Assembly (NCBI GenBank): GCA_015501055.1 | Contig: JADNYV010000002.1 | Coordinates: 868,001 to 932,000 of the forward strand | Source: Mucidula mucida | Taxonomy: Eukaryota > Basidiomycota > Agaricomycetes > Agaricales > Physalacriaceae | DNA length: 64,000 nucleotides | Direction: 5' to 3' | The notes under the pieces: generated by a model | Told to the model about the DNA's origin: nothing | Database searches by the model: none | The model's input: the letters and a program-made list of their open reading frames with translations, nothing else | In this document: one piece after another, positions 15,527-26,674 of the stretch | How the letters are laid out: every line of letters begins with the position of its first letter | Position numbering within the stretch: position 1 is the first letter of the stretch | Program-made: the position numbers and the translations under genes

Positions 15527-16923
15527 ATGCTGATGGTTTTCACTTGCACACGATATGTTATATTCGGTGTGTCGGGAGTTTATGCCAACCATGATTTTAC
15601 CGTGTCGCTTATCGCTATGTAGCACTATCAATCGCTTGCAATGCTATAATAGCTTCTGTTGCTGTGTGGAACCTTGGCTTTGTACAATCGTTGAACTCGT
15701 ATTGTACGTTGATTCAAATTTTCTTACTACGTTCAGCGCTCAACTTGGCACAATTAGATCCCCTGGATAATTATCTTACTTTCCTCGGGGCTTTTGGCCT
15801 TGCTGTTGTGTTCGCGATGTAAGCTCAGCTGCAGCCTTCGCAATCTCTGCTCTTATTCGCGTTTCTCTAGTGTATCGGTGGAACTCATCCGGGACCGTTC
15901 AGTAACGGGACTCGTTTGGTTTGAATGTTTGTGGCTAGGAGTGTTGTTCGCGATGAATCTAGGTCCGTAAACAGGATCTCTTATTAGTGATAGCTCAACC
16001 CAAGTCTAGTTGGCGCTGCGTATCTTTCGGTTCATAAGCCTCAACTTTGCGAGCTTCGCTGTGCGATCACTTCCTTCCTTCGCTCATAACGCGACTTGAA
16101 TTCTGATCGTGATCCCCAGCGCGCCTTTTGTTGGGTTCTCAAGCCTGCACTTCTAATCAAGTTCTATTGGCATTCACATGGATTCATTCTGCACTGTGTT
16201 CGTCACGTTTCTCGTCGACGTACACGTTATCTGACATACTTTGCAGTGTTCTGGTATCTGGCTCTCTTGGTTCTATACTGTCTCGTCCACCAAGGCAAAG
16301 ATCCCAAGATATGGCAAACCTACATCAAGGATATATCCAACCCTGAATGCTTCCGTGCCATTACTGCGAATCGACCTACATCTCCAACACTGCCCTATTT
16401 CCAGAAACGGAGATCTGCGCCATCCATCGTCGCGCCAAAACCACGGCGTCCCATACCTCCTGTTGATGCCATGGCCGGCCTCCAGTCGTTGTATGATGTC
16501 GAACCATATCGACCTCGCGTTGAGATGGCAAGCCATACACGACCGCAACTAACTGGAGGCGTCCCGACCTTATATTCACAACATGTACAATCGGCGATAT
16601 CGACGCCTCCCGTGGCGCATACTCGACGCGGACCAAAAGCTTCCTCTCCTCTGTCACCGCCACCACTTGGGAATTGGCCGCGGTCTGACATATTATCACA
16701 GCCCCTGCGCAAAGGGAAAGAGCGCAAACCTCCACCGTCACCAGTGGACGTACCTCAAAACATTGCGCCGGGGCGCACATCTTTCGATTCCCCCACTTCT
16801 CCAAACCGTCCCCGACCCACCGGTCCTAGGACGCGGACTACGTCTAGGCCACGTCCACCACCGTTGGATTTAAACGCTTCGACTTCCAAGGGGAAGGCTC
16901 CAGCACGTAATTGGGACTCGTAG
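15527..16923 (+). CDS. MARVEL-domain membrane protein (tandem copy 1)
   Basis: Seven exons (15527-15566, 15623-15703, 15737-15818, 15871-15962, 16010-16060, 16120-16197, 16247-16923) sum to 366 residues. Four TM segments are seen: RYVIFALSIACNAIIASVAV, YLTFLGAFGLAVVFAIVSV, VWFECLWLGVLFAMNLVGAA and QVLLAFTWIHSALLFWYLAL. The WFECLW and LLAFTWIHS positions are those of fungal MARVEL proteins. About 240 residues of Pro/Ser/Arg-rich cytosolic tail follow. The first exon is only 40 nt, ends after VIF at phase 1, and is followed by an 81-nt exon, exactly as in the next gene. Role unknown; MARVEL proteins shape or sort membrane domains. An alternative start lies six bases downstream, at 15533. Confidence 0.85.
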
Positions 16924-17323
16924 GGCAAGGACCAGCTGGTTTGGTTTGGAGTAATATGTTGTTGTATTATATATGTACATTGGATAACTATCATGCGCTT
17001 GCGCGCGAGGTTTTTGGACCGACCATTGAACCAAGAATGTAACAAGACTGGCCATGTACAAACAAACAAATTTTACGTCAGCTATTCAGGGTCGCGCATG
17101 GGCCGCCGAACGGCCGATCCATTGTTCTCAATGTGACCAAGTCTTATTGTCCTCTTCAATATATAATAGGCCATTGGAGCGAGTCATGGTTTGCTTAAAA
17201 CGCGTGTCTTTCCCCCCCAAGGACAAGCCGTTTTCTTAGCTTCTCTTCTTACGGCCAAGTCCACTGCGTGGCAATAACGAACACTCCCTCTACTAGACAA
17301 CCCGCCAGTCGGAACGATTCATC
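16924..17323. other. spacer between the tandem MARVEL genes
   Basis: About 400 bases hold the 3' flank of copy 1 and the promoter of copy 2. A CCCCCC run lies near 17213-17218 and C/T-rich sequence precedes the ATG at 17324. No other feature seen. Confidence 0.45.
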
Positions 17324-18617
17324 ATGCGGAGTCCTTTCCTCATTGCTCGATGCGTGATATTTGGTGCGTCTGAGGAACTATGTCTTTCCTGAATTATAAT
17401 CTGACTTGGGATATAGCACTCTTAACTTATTTCAGCCTGTTGATCTTGGTCTTCGCCTCCTGGAACGTTCATGCTACATCAGAAACGACCACACCCGGTT
17501 TGTTGGCTTATTGTCTAGCGTTGGCCCATAGACTGATTGAACTACCCAGTCCCGGGCTCTGCGATACTGTTGATTTTCAACAGCTGTCTACTATTCGCCT
17601 TGATTGCAATGTGCGTGCATTCTTTCTGGCTGAACGATATGTTTGGCTCATATTGTGTTCTAGTTCATTTGCGGAATTCGCCATTCCTCAGCTTAAAACC
17701 GCCATCGTTGCATTTGAATGTGCATGGATGCTTGTACTTGCCATGTTTGAAGTCGGTATGTTGCGTCTCCTCGATGCTTACGAGTTTCGGTTGCTAACTA
17801 CGTGTTAGGCGCTTCCATTAGTCTTGTCATCAATGGACCCGTACTGTCCTGCCAACTGACACGTGAATGGGACGTGTGCGCATCTTCCTACCTCCTCATT
17901 CCTTCAGTCTGGTTGAAAAGTTTCATCCGTAAGTCTCTTGATTACGGTACACTTACCCGTATTGACTTTTGGATAGTCTTGGGATATCTCTTTCTTCTTT
18001 TGATTGCTGGCATGTCCCACTCTCGTCAACTGCCCTCCATCTGGTGCACATCGATCTACGCCGTTCCTTGGTTCACGGTGGAGTTGGGCGAGAAAGCTGC
18101 CTTCCTCGGTGACGCCCCTCGGAGTATTTCCAACCCAGAGAACGATTCCTGGGCGCGTTACGTGGCACAAATAGCCAACTCATCTGGGCGCAAGCGTCAA
18201 TACTCTGTCGACAGCATTGAAAAAGGCGAGCCCCAGGACATCGAGAAGGCTCCATGGGCGCAAAATGCCGACATTCGCCGGGGACGCGACTCTCCTTTCA
18301 CCGTACGCGATGATGATTCCTCCACCAACTCCTCGCGCACCAGGATAACGCTCCCCGAGAGACCCGCTGCACCTGTACCTGCTACACCGTCCTCCACCGC
18401 TGGCTCGCGTTTCATTGAGAGGTTCCGAGAATCTCGCATGCTAACGCGACAAGGCAAATCCCACTTTAGCATGGATTCAGACATTTCTGCCATCACACCG
18501 TTCCCTCGTGATATTGACGACCACGACCAGCCCATTCCCTTGCCACGCCTATCCGAATGGATGAGAGCTGACGCTAAGAAAGGCGTCAGCGTCCATACGA
18601 TTCCCCGTTTTCCTTAA
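17324..18617 (+). CDS. MARVEL-domain membrane protein (tandem copy 2)
   Basis: Six exons (17324-17363, 17417-17497, 17550-17610, 17664-17755, 17809-17928, 17977-18617) give 344 residues. The four TM segments are ARCVIFALLTYFSLLILVF, AILLIFNSCLLFALIAI, TAIVAFECAWMLVLAMFEVG and FILLGYLFLLLIAGMSHSR. The tail (~180 residues) is polar with Ser/Thr/Pro and RKRQYS-type phosphosite-like patches. The exon lengths 40, 81 and 92 nt recur in the upstream copy and the first intron follows the same VIF triplet, so the two genes are tandem paralogues. Sequence identity outside the TM core is low, so the duplication is old. Function unknown. Confidence 0.85.
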
Positions 18618-18822
18618 ACACCTACTCCTTGATGGAATAAGGACATGAGATGTGCAACCGAATGCATATGGACATGACGGACGCAATAACGATGATCATT
18701 TTAAAGTGGTAGCCGTACGCACCTGTACTAATTTACATTGTATCCATACCTTGAACGTTATAATAGAATATCAATGATAATCGGTCGAATGAAAGGACGG
18801 GAAGAGAACAAGTCCATGGTAT

Positions 18823-19570
18823 TCATGTAAGTGTAGCACTCGAGGACACATTGAGACGAACGCGTAGTTCTTGATTTTCAGACTGCAAGGTCTGAATTTG
18901 GGTCTTCATTTCTTCGACGAGTCTCCTGTTCTCTGCCAGCTCTTGAGCATCATCTTCCGTCACCTCGCCAGCCCCGACAGTCACACCTAAGATCAAAGAG
19001 ATTATAATACAATCCGCCTGCACCATGAGAAGAACGAACCTCCAACTAGTTTAATCAGTCTCCATAGTCGAAGAACAATGAGCAAGGATCCCAGCTCCCG
19101 TTCTTTGCCCTTGAGGACGATTTCTAGAACGAACGTTGTTATGATGATAGCTGCATCGAAGTCATGAAGAACGGCGTGTGGTGTATCCCCAACTGGATTA
19201 TAATAGGACCATCCAAATGCCCAGAGCGCGAGTGGTATTTCAATCAAGAAAAACACGGTAACGACGAGGGAGATGAAGGAGAGGATTTCGAGCCATTGTG
19301 GGCCTTCGGGGCCAGGTGGTACGCACCCGGGAGTGAGTAATGTATATGCCAAGTCAGCGAGGACACAACCAGCGTCGACTACGATCTACCGGCTGCGTTC
19401 AACGTGCTCGATGAATTCCAAGGAAGTAATCTTACCAAAGTAATAACAAGCTTGTGAAACAAGGGAGCTTCAAGAAAAACACCCAAACGAGTACGCCATG
19501 AACTCGTTTGCTCAGAGGAGTTGTTTTGGTCGAGAAGAGGCTGCTGTTCAGGATCGGAGTTGAAAGTCAT
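18823..19570 (-). CDS. voltage-gated proton channel (Hv1 family)
   Basis: Exons 19436-19570, 19040-19385 and 18823-18986 sum to 214 residues. A voltage-sensor domain without a pore is visible. S1 carries the selectivity Asp (VVDAGCVLADLAYTLL). S2 has an acidic residue in FFLIEIPLALWAFG. S3 is DFDAAIIITTFVLEIV. S4 is LLIVLRLWRLIKLVGG, the RxWRxx signature of proton channels, with Lys in the third charge position. The last ~60 residues form a heptad-like coiled coil (ELAENRRLVEEMKTQI), as in dimeric Hv1. Expected role: proton efflux across a membrane on depolarisation. The start at 19570 is preferred; the frame is open to an ATG at 19717, which would add a hydrophobic leader. It is divergent from the FUN14 gene with 202 bases between. 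Confidence 0.88.
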
Positions 19571-19772
19571 GGTGCAAGGTGTCGTTGCCAAATATAGCCT
19601 AGGCCAAGGGAGGTACCCAAGTACTAATACTAATACTACGGCTACCGTGGTCGTATAAATCATCGTAAAAGATAATGTTTGTGATGTGGGTGCTTGTGTG
19701 TACAATCTTCGAGACAAGTGCCAGTGACGTCAAGCCAAATTACTCTTCCTAATTACTCTTCCTCCTGCCACC

Positions 19773-20527
19773 ATGTTCCCCATGCTCCTCCGTTCGACAT
19801 ACCGATGTGGATTGCCACCTTCCATAGCGGCACGTCGCATGACGCGCCCGCCGCCATTCAAAAGCGCATTCAGAATGTGTGACAGTCGCCAAATCACGTC
19901 TAGAGCATTCAGAGTGGAACCCAAAACACGCGTTTCTTTCCTCAAAGGCGCCACCGGAGCGAGCATCGCCGGGGTAGGAATTGGGGTATACCTTTCCGAG
20001 AGGTCCCCGGTTTATTGCGAAAGTTGTAATTCAGTTTGCGAACTGAATGACGAGTTTATGCCTCTTGAATAGACATCGCCGCTCCCGAACTGAACCGAAA
20101 ACTTGTGGCGCAACAAGACGAGTTGCCTCCTCCTCCGTCATCGTCAGTGTCAATATATGAGCTGTCGTTCGGTACCGTGGCTGGATTGTGTGCCGGTGTA
20201 TTCATCAAGAAAGGCGCCAAAGCTGCTGCTTTCCTTCTCGGTGGAGTATTTGTCCTGCTCCAGGTAAGTCCTGTAGCAGTTATAGACTGAAATGTTGAAG
20301 ATGGATTGTCATTGCAGTACTTTGTGTCGTTTTCCGTTATCAAAGTCGATTGGGGAGCCATGGCGAGCAAATTTGAACGGATGTTCTACTCGACAGACAC
20401 AACTGGACAGAAGAAAACGCCAACTGTATACGGTCTATTCCGTTGGATGGTCAATTTCTTGACGGCGGACTTGCAACCGAGGGCGTCGTTTGTTGCTGGG
20501 TTGATGTTGGGGCTGAGGATTGGTTAG
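19773..20527 (+). CDS. FUN14-domain mitochondrial protein
   Basis: Exons 19773-20022, 20073-20263 and 20318-20527 sum to 216 residues. The N-terminus is rich in Arg, Ser and Ala with few acids, like a mitochondrial targeting sequence, and includes a hydrophobic stretch (GASIAGVGIGVYL). The FUN14 domain follows: YELSFGTVAGLCAGVFIKKG, AAAFLLGGVFVLLQYF, VDWGAM, and LTADLQPRASFVAGLMLGLR at the end. The family (FUNDC1 in animals) sits in the mitochondrial outer membrane and is tied to mitophagy and contact sites. The first donor (GTTGTA at 20023) is weak but is the one that keeps frame. Confidence 0.88.
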
Positions 20528-20606
20528 CGATCATGTATTTGGTCTTGTGTACAACTCTGCAGATTTTTGACTTTTCATTTCTCGCTGCTACTTGACTGTA
20601 CACAAT

Positions 20607-22883
20607 ATGGGTCGTCGCGCAAAGAACAAACAAGCAGCCCCAGATCCGTTGCACGATCTTTCTCCAAAAAAGCGAAAAGCAACGGACGAAAAGGACGCTC
20701 GGCCATCAAAAAAACTAAAAGACGCTGCGAAACCAAAGGCCTCGAAAACAAAACACTCTGCGGAAAAGCCTAAGCGACCTGATGAGGCCTCGTCGGATGC
20801 CGATGGATGGGATGATATTGAGGATCAGGACCAGTGTGTCAATCATCATATTCCAAGATTTTTGAGTCTTACTTTTTCGTAGGACGCTTGATGATGAATT
20901 TGAGGGTTTAGACGAGTACGCGCTATTCTGCCTCTTCATACGTTGACCGATTGTCATTCACAGCGACGAACCACTACGAGGGCCTGTACAGGAATTCGAT
21001 TGGAGTGACGAAGACGACGAAGAACTACCTATCCAATCCTCCAAATCCAAAAAGTCTAAACAAAGCGAGAGACCGTTGAAGATAATACCCACTGGCTCTG
21101 ATAACTCGGATTCAGACGACGATGAACCTGTTACTATGGCCAACATGGAGGCCCGTTCGCGTGCACTGGATGCTCAAGCTCTCGAAGAAGCTAAACTTGA
21201 CGCGGATGAACTCCGACAAGCTGCTTTCAACGAAGAAGATGACGGGGATGACTTTGACATGGACGATGCTGAAGACGAAGTCAACGATGAAGACAAGTTT
21301 CATCTGCCAACAGCCGAAGAACGGGAAGCTGAAAAGGCGCAAGGAGGTCCTGACGTCCAAATCGTTCAACGGCGCATGCGGGAATGTGCACGCGTTCTAG
21401 GTAGATTCAAAAAGTTGGCTGACCCAGGACGGTGTGTAAGACTTCTTCATAACCTCTGTACGTTTGCTTATCTGTTCTCTTAGATCGCGTTCAGAATACA
21501 CCGAACAGATTCTATCTGATATTGCAAGCTACTACGGTTATAATGACTTTCTCGCTGAAAAGTTGTTTCAGTTATTCCCGGTCGATGAGGTATGGTTTTT
21601 GATGTCTTCACCGACGTGCACTCAGTTCCCTCTAGGCCATCGAGTTCTTCGAGGCAAATGAAGTTTCGCGACCGGTTACGATTAGAACCAACACTCTGCG
21701 AACGCGTCGTCGTGATCTCGCACAAACTTTGGTCAATCGCGGTGTAAACTTGGAGCCTATTGGGAAATGGACCAACGTCGGCTTACAGGTCTTCGAGAGT
21801 AGTGTTCCTATTGGTTGGTATTCTCTTCTGTCTGGATCTCAAGGTGCTAAGATTCGATTGCAGGTGCTACACCTGAATATCTGGCAGGTCACTACATGCT
21901 TCAAGCTGCCTCTTCATTCCTTCCTGTCATTGCCTTGTCGCCCGAGCCAAATGAACGTGTTCTGGATATGGCCTCTGCTCCTGGTGGAAAGACCACACAT
22001 ATCTCAGCGTTGCTCCAAAACACCGGTGTGGTGTTTGCTAATGACGCCAACAAGGCCCGTACGAAGAGTCTTACTGCCAACGTCCATCGCCTAGGATGCA
22101 AAAACGTAATCGTTTGTTCTCATGATGGTCGAGAGTTTCCCAAGGTGATGGGAGGCTTGACCGAGTACTATTGGATGCGCCATGTAGTGGCACTGGTGTT
22201 ATAGTAAGGATTCTAGTGTCAAAGTTAACAAGGTATGGGTTTTTTCTGCATCATCTTCGCACATCCCTCATATCTCTGTTCAGAGCGAGCGCGACTTCAC
22301 GCTGCTGTCACATTTGCAGAAACAGCTTATCTTATGCGCGATTGACAGTGTCAGTCCAGAGTCTAAAACTGGTGGCTACCTCGTCTACTCAACATGTTCG
22401 GTGACTGTCGACGAAAATGAATCCGTCGTTGACTACGCTTTGCGGAAGCGACCGAATGTCAAGCTCGTAGACACTGGGCTGGAATTCGGTCGAGAAGGGT
22501 TTACCAATACCGCGGCAAGGCTTTCCATCCCAGTGTCAAACTGACTCGAAGATTTTACCCGCATGTGCACAATATGGATGGGTTCTTCGTCGCCAAATTC
22601 AAAGTGGAAAAGAAGACAAAGATAAAAGCGAGCGCCGTCGAGAAGGAGGAACCAGTTGCAGTGGATGCGGATGTCGACATGGATGCACCCGCCGAAAGCA
22701 TCAGTTTCAACCCAGAGGAAGACAAACCATATCTCGAAGGTTCGTTCATACACTACGTTCCCATGTCGCTTCTGACTCAATCCAATAGAGGCCAAACGGC
22801 GTCGTATGAAGGCGAAAGGTTTGAGGCCGCCTCCTCGCTCCAAGCCACCTGCCGCAGTGTCTACTGTAACCGCGACTGCGTAA
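20607..22883 (+). CDS. NOP2: 25S rRNA m5C methyltransferase Nop2
   Basis: Eight exons (20607-20833, 20883-20915, 20964-21431, 21484-21589, 21636-21813, 21864-22232, 22284-22739, 22789-22883) give about 644 residues after three single-base repairs. Nop2 methylates a cytosine in the large rRNA and is needed for 60S assembly in the nucleolus. The N-terminal third is Lys-rich then acidic (nucleolar type). The SAM site [20 protein letters not shown], the release cysteine in [10 protein letters not shown] and the catalytic cysteine in [15 protein letters not shown] are present. The C-terminus is basic ([16 protein letters not shown]). Frame slips occur near 22158 (just before LLDAPCSG), 22203 (just after GTGVI) and 22509. 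Each is cured by one extra base, so the coding product is not readable straight from the record. Confidence 0.93.
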
Positions 22884-23196
22884 CCTTTTATCCCCAATAC
22901 AACGATTTCCACATCTCCTTGGCTCCCCGTAATGACTCGTGTGACTGATCTCCGTCCATGTGAATCCATGCAGATGAAAATAATATATTCAGGAGAAGAT
23001 ATAACTTGGTGTCAAGCGGTTCATCAAGGGCATCATGCGTGGTCGGCAGATGTAAGCGAAACACTTGCTTTCATTGACATAATACCGGAAGCGTTCTTGT
23101 TCAACAAGTAGAAGCGTGCAAAGTTCGTGTAGCGGGTATGTAAATAAGGAGGTCCGATGGGGATCCCTAATTCGATCCTTATTTGCGATGTAGTCG

Positions 23197-24167
23197 TTAG
23201 TATTTGCCGTCCTTGCGGTTTCTGAAATAGGCGGTATTGAGTCGGCCGATCACTAGGAGAACATTGAACAAGGCCGCAGGCGAACTCACCGGTATCTGGT
23301 TCCGCAGGCACAAATGCCAGCGCAGGAGCCGGCCATCGCTAGCCAAAGCGCGATCGTGGCGCCCAAGGCCATCCAAACCTTGTGAAGGGGACAATCAGGC
23401 AAAGATCTGTCGTAATGGAATGAACGGCGTACCGCATTGCCCCAATTCATTTCAAGGTCGCCATCAGAGTGATCGTGAACTTTGTTGCGAATGACAGCGA
23501 CCATAATGACATCGATGAGAAATACGATAGTGGTTAGAATGGCGCTGAGCAGTCCCGCGCCCAGTGTGAGAAGAGAGACTACACGCGAGATACCACCATT
23601 ATCGCCTCTCCGGAGCATGAACAAGGACACGAGAAGCGCGAGGAAGCTTAGACCACATGCTAACGAGTACGGTAAAGTGTGTTCACGTCCAGAGGTAATA
23701 ACCTACCAACAGGATGCAGTACTAATGCCGCCGCAGTAGTGCGACTGATGAGGTCCGTAAAGTCATCGACTTGGCTGATAGTGATGACTTTGAATGGATG
23801 CATAGAACAGACTTGCAGAACGTACAGTGCTTTAGCAACATTTTGATCGAAAGTGTAACCCAATTTAGCACTTGAACAAAACGCCGACGAGCTGTCATCG
23901 AATGCAGCGATTCTGAAAGAACAGCATTAGCTCTAGGCAGAGTCGGAGAAGGAAAAATACTCACGACACCTCAATTGCGCTCACGCAGTATCCCCACACG
24001 CCAAAAGTGGCGCTTCCGGAGACGGAAGACTTTACTAGGCCGGAAGAGATGTTGCTGGTAAGCCGGAAGAGAAAGATGGTCTTTGTGATGGGAACGGAAA
24101 GCGACACGAGGAGCAGAAGCAGGAAAGCGAGAAAAAACAAAAGCGGCGTCAAGAAAGCAGGATACAT
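23197..24167 (-). CDS. Sur7/PalI-family membrane protein
   Basis: Five exons (23965-24167, 23707-23912, 23433-23659, 23290-23378, 23197-23221) sum to 249 residues. The first TM (FLTPLLFFLAFLLLLLVSLS) is followed by an extracellular loop with the W-G-Y-C pattern of the family (FGVWGYCVS). Three more TM segments follow at about residues 140-160 (CGLSFLALLVSLFML), 170-195 (LLTLGAGLLSAILTTIVFL) and 215-240 (WMALGATIALWLAMAGSCAG). It ends in a very short basic tail. Sur7-type proteins mark eisosomes; PalI/Rim9 takes part in ambient-pH signalling. I cannot separate the two by eye, though the short tail fits Sur7-like better than the long-tailed PalI. The last exon codes only eight residues. Confidence 0.82.
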
Positions 24168-24974
24168 GTCGTGAGTGGCGAGGCACGCAGCGAGGCGTGG
24201 TCTTTTATACGCGCAGAGAACAATGACATGAAGAGCTCCGCAGAAATGGATGACGTTTGTGGAAAGTTGAACAGGGTCGGAGCGCGTATTATCAGAATGG
24301 AGAGGACCATACTGATTTGAGAGGCCTTCTGGAATGAATTGATCGCGGGCGGGACCGTTGGCAAAGGATCCGGATATGATATTCAGACAGAAAAGGCGCC
24401 ACACGTCGATGCTTTATATGCCGTCGTGGACCATGCTGGGCGTTTCAGAATGGACAGAAGACGAGGGGCGGACACAGGGGAGGACTCGAATTTTCTGACG
24501 TGATTTGCGGAATATACGAGATAAATGATCATGATGGCTTCTTTTCACACAATTTCAAAGAGAGATATGGGCAAACTGGAAGGGAAAGAGAGGCTGTAGT
24601 GGTAGGTAGGGTATAGGTCTTATGAAAAAGGTAAGATCTGGCGTAATAGAGTCGGCTGAATCAACGGAGGCGGAGGACAACGAAGACGATCTGGCCCCTA
24701 CAAGAAGACCTGAACCTGAGGAGAGGACCCTTTCGCAGTATTTGGACATGTTGTGCACGGACGTGGCACGACAAACAGGGTATAAGAATGGCAACCGTTC
24801 CAAAATTGCTCTCAACCTCTTCCATCCCCACTATTTTTCCAGCGGGTCTTAAGGCTGCGTAGCACGCATATTCCTCTCTCTTTTCAAGTTGTCAGTTCAT
24901 ACCCTTTTCATGTTTGTCGTCCTTTGCTTTGTTTTTTTTTCTTATCGTCTCACCGTGTTGCAGCTTTCGCAATA
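24168..24974. other. 0.8 kb divergent intergenic region
   Basis: This stretch lies between the Sur7/PalI start (-) and the disordered Glu/Ala-rich protein (+). A long T/C-rich stretch (TTTGTTTTTTTTTCTTATCG, near 24929-24948) lies ~30 bases upstream of the ATG at 24975, as in highly expressed fungal genes. A 76-codon ORF at 24622-24852 shows no homology signal and was not called. Confidence 0.5.
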
Positions 24975-26267
24975 ATGTCTGCACCCGAGACTGCTCCTGC
25001 TGTTGCCCCCGTCGACGAGGTTAAGGCCGTCGAGACCCCTGCTGCCGAGGCTGCTCCCATAGTTGCTGAGGCTCCCAAGGTCGAGGAGGCTACCCCTGTA
25101 TGTTTTGGCTCGTTTCCCTCGTATGTCTTTGATGCTTATATCTTATGTAGGAGCCTGCCAAGGAAGAGGTCAAGGCCGAGGTATGTTTCTTTGATTCATT
25201 GTTGCCTCGTAACTCAATTAGTCTGTAGGAGGCGCCCAAGGCTGAGACGACAACGGAGACCCCTGCTGTTGCTGAGGCTGAGGCTACCTCTGCCGCTGCT
25301 GCTGAGGAGGCCGCGCCTGCCACCGACGCTGCTGCCGCCACCGAGGCATCCAAGGATGAAGCCAAGCCCGTATGTTGCATCTCCTGCTTTATTGTCTCGT
25401 GACTCAAGTTCCGTCCAGGCTGAGGCCGACGCCGAGGCCAAGAAGGAGGACCGCCCCAAGAGCCCGGGTCTTCTGGCCAAACTCCTTGCTCCCTTCAAGA
25501 ACGAGAAGGCCAAGGTTGAGAAGAAGGTCAAGGCGCCCAAGAGCCCCAAGAAGGAGAAAAAGAAGGAAGGTTCCGAGGTGCGTTCTTGTCTGCTCTGCTC
25601 ATGCTTGTTACTGACATGTATCTAGTCCACCCCGGCTGCCACTGAAGAGCCCGCCAAGGAGGAGGCTGCTGCCGAGACCCCTGCTGCGGAGGCTGCGACC
25701 GAGGCTGTCAAGGCCGAGGAGACTCCTGCTGTCGCTGAGCCCGTCAAGGAGACGTGCGTTGTTATTTTATATCCTCATTCCTGTATTGACTCGCTTTCAG
25801 TGAGACCACTGAGCCTGCCGCTGCTGCGCCTGCTGAGGAAGCCGCTCCTGCCACCGAGACTCCAGCGGCTGAGGAGACCAAGGAGGAGAAAGTGAGTTAT
25901 GGTGCTATGTATAACCAATGTCGTCTGATTTGTATTGCAGAAGGAAGAGAAGAAGGAGGAGAAGAAAGAGAAAAAGGTCGGCCGTCGTCTGTCTGCACGC
26001 GTCGGCGACTTCTTCAAGCCCAAGCCCAAGCACGAGGTCTCGACGCCTGCCAAGGTTGACGAGAACCCTCCCAAGATTGACGAGCCCACGCCCATTGCCC
26101 CTCTCGAGAACCCTGCCGAGGACGCTGCTACCCCCGCTGCAGAGTCAAAACCTGAAGCTTCCGAGGCTACAAAGACCGAGGAGAGCAAGCCGGCTGAGGA
26201 GACCAAGACCGAAGAGACCCCCGCCGCCGCCCCCGCACCAACACCCGTTGTTGCTGCCGCAGCATAA
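24975..26267 (+). CDS. Glu/Ala/Lys/Pro-rich disordered protein
   Basis: Seven exons (24975-25097, 25151-25180, 25229-25369, 25419-25577, 25626-25753, 25801-25891, 25941-26267) sum to 332 residues. Almost the whole chain is low-complexity Ala/Glu/Pro/Lys/Thr, with repeated ETPA, EEAAP and KEEK blocks. Two basic patches stand out, SPGLLAKLLAPFKNEKAK and VGRRLSARVGDFFKPKPKHE, which look like short amphipathic helices. Codon choice is extremely biased (GCC, GAG, AAG, CCC), which suggests very high expression. One exon is only 30 nt. Similar proteins in Agaricomycetes are abundant and uncharacterised. No enzyme domain is present; the function is unknown. Confidence 0.8.
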
Positions 26268-26674
26268 GGCCTTTGCCTGGCATTTTCTGGACCATCTCTA
26301 TCATAACGAACGACCTTTATGAGCTTTTTATCTCTTCGTCTTCGCTTTCTCCCTCTACCTTTGATGCGTTGGGCGCCTTGGATTAGTTCGGTCCATGCCT
26401 CATTTTGGTTTTCCTTTCTACTAGCATACATTCGGATTGGTCCTCGCTTTCTTTACGAACATCTTATATCACGACGAGTCCTATCCTGTTCCTCCTAATT
26501 CCCAATTCATTGGTCTGATGCATACCCCTCCCTCTTGTCGGATCGTGCTCCATGTCATTACGTTTCTCCTGTAATCAATTCGAGATACATTTTGCCCACA
26601 CTTTGAATCTTCGCGTAAATGAGTCATAATTAAGTTGCCCTATTGGGCCATCCTCCATCTTGACTAGAACGCTC
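26268..26674. other. 3' UTR and spacer
   Basis: This stretch follows the disordered-protein stop and precedes the eIF2B epsilon ATG on the same strand. It is T/C-rich, as expected for the 3' UTR of an abundant transcript. No ORF of interest. Confidence 0.45.

Noticed and set aside
24622..24852. 76-codon plus-strand ORF rich in Glu and Arg upstream of the disordered-protein gene
   Set aside because: No motif, no neighbouring exon that would extend it, and it lies where a promoter is expected.
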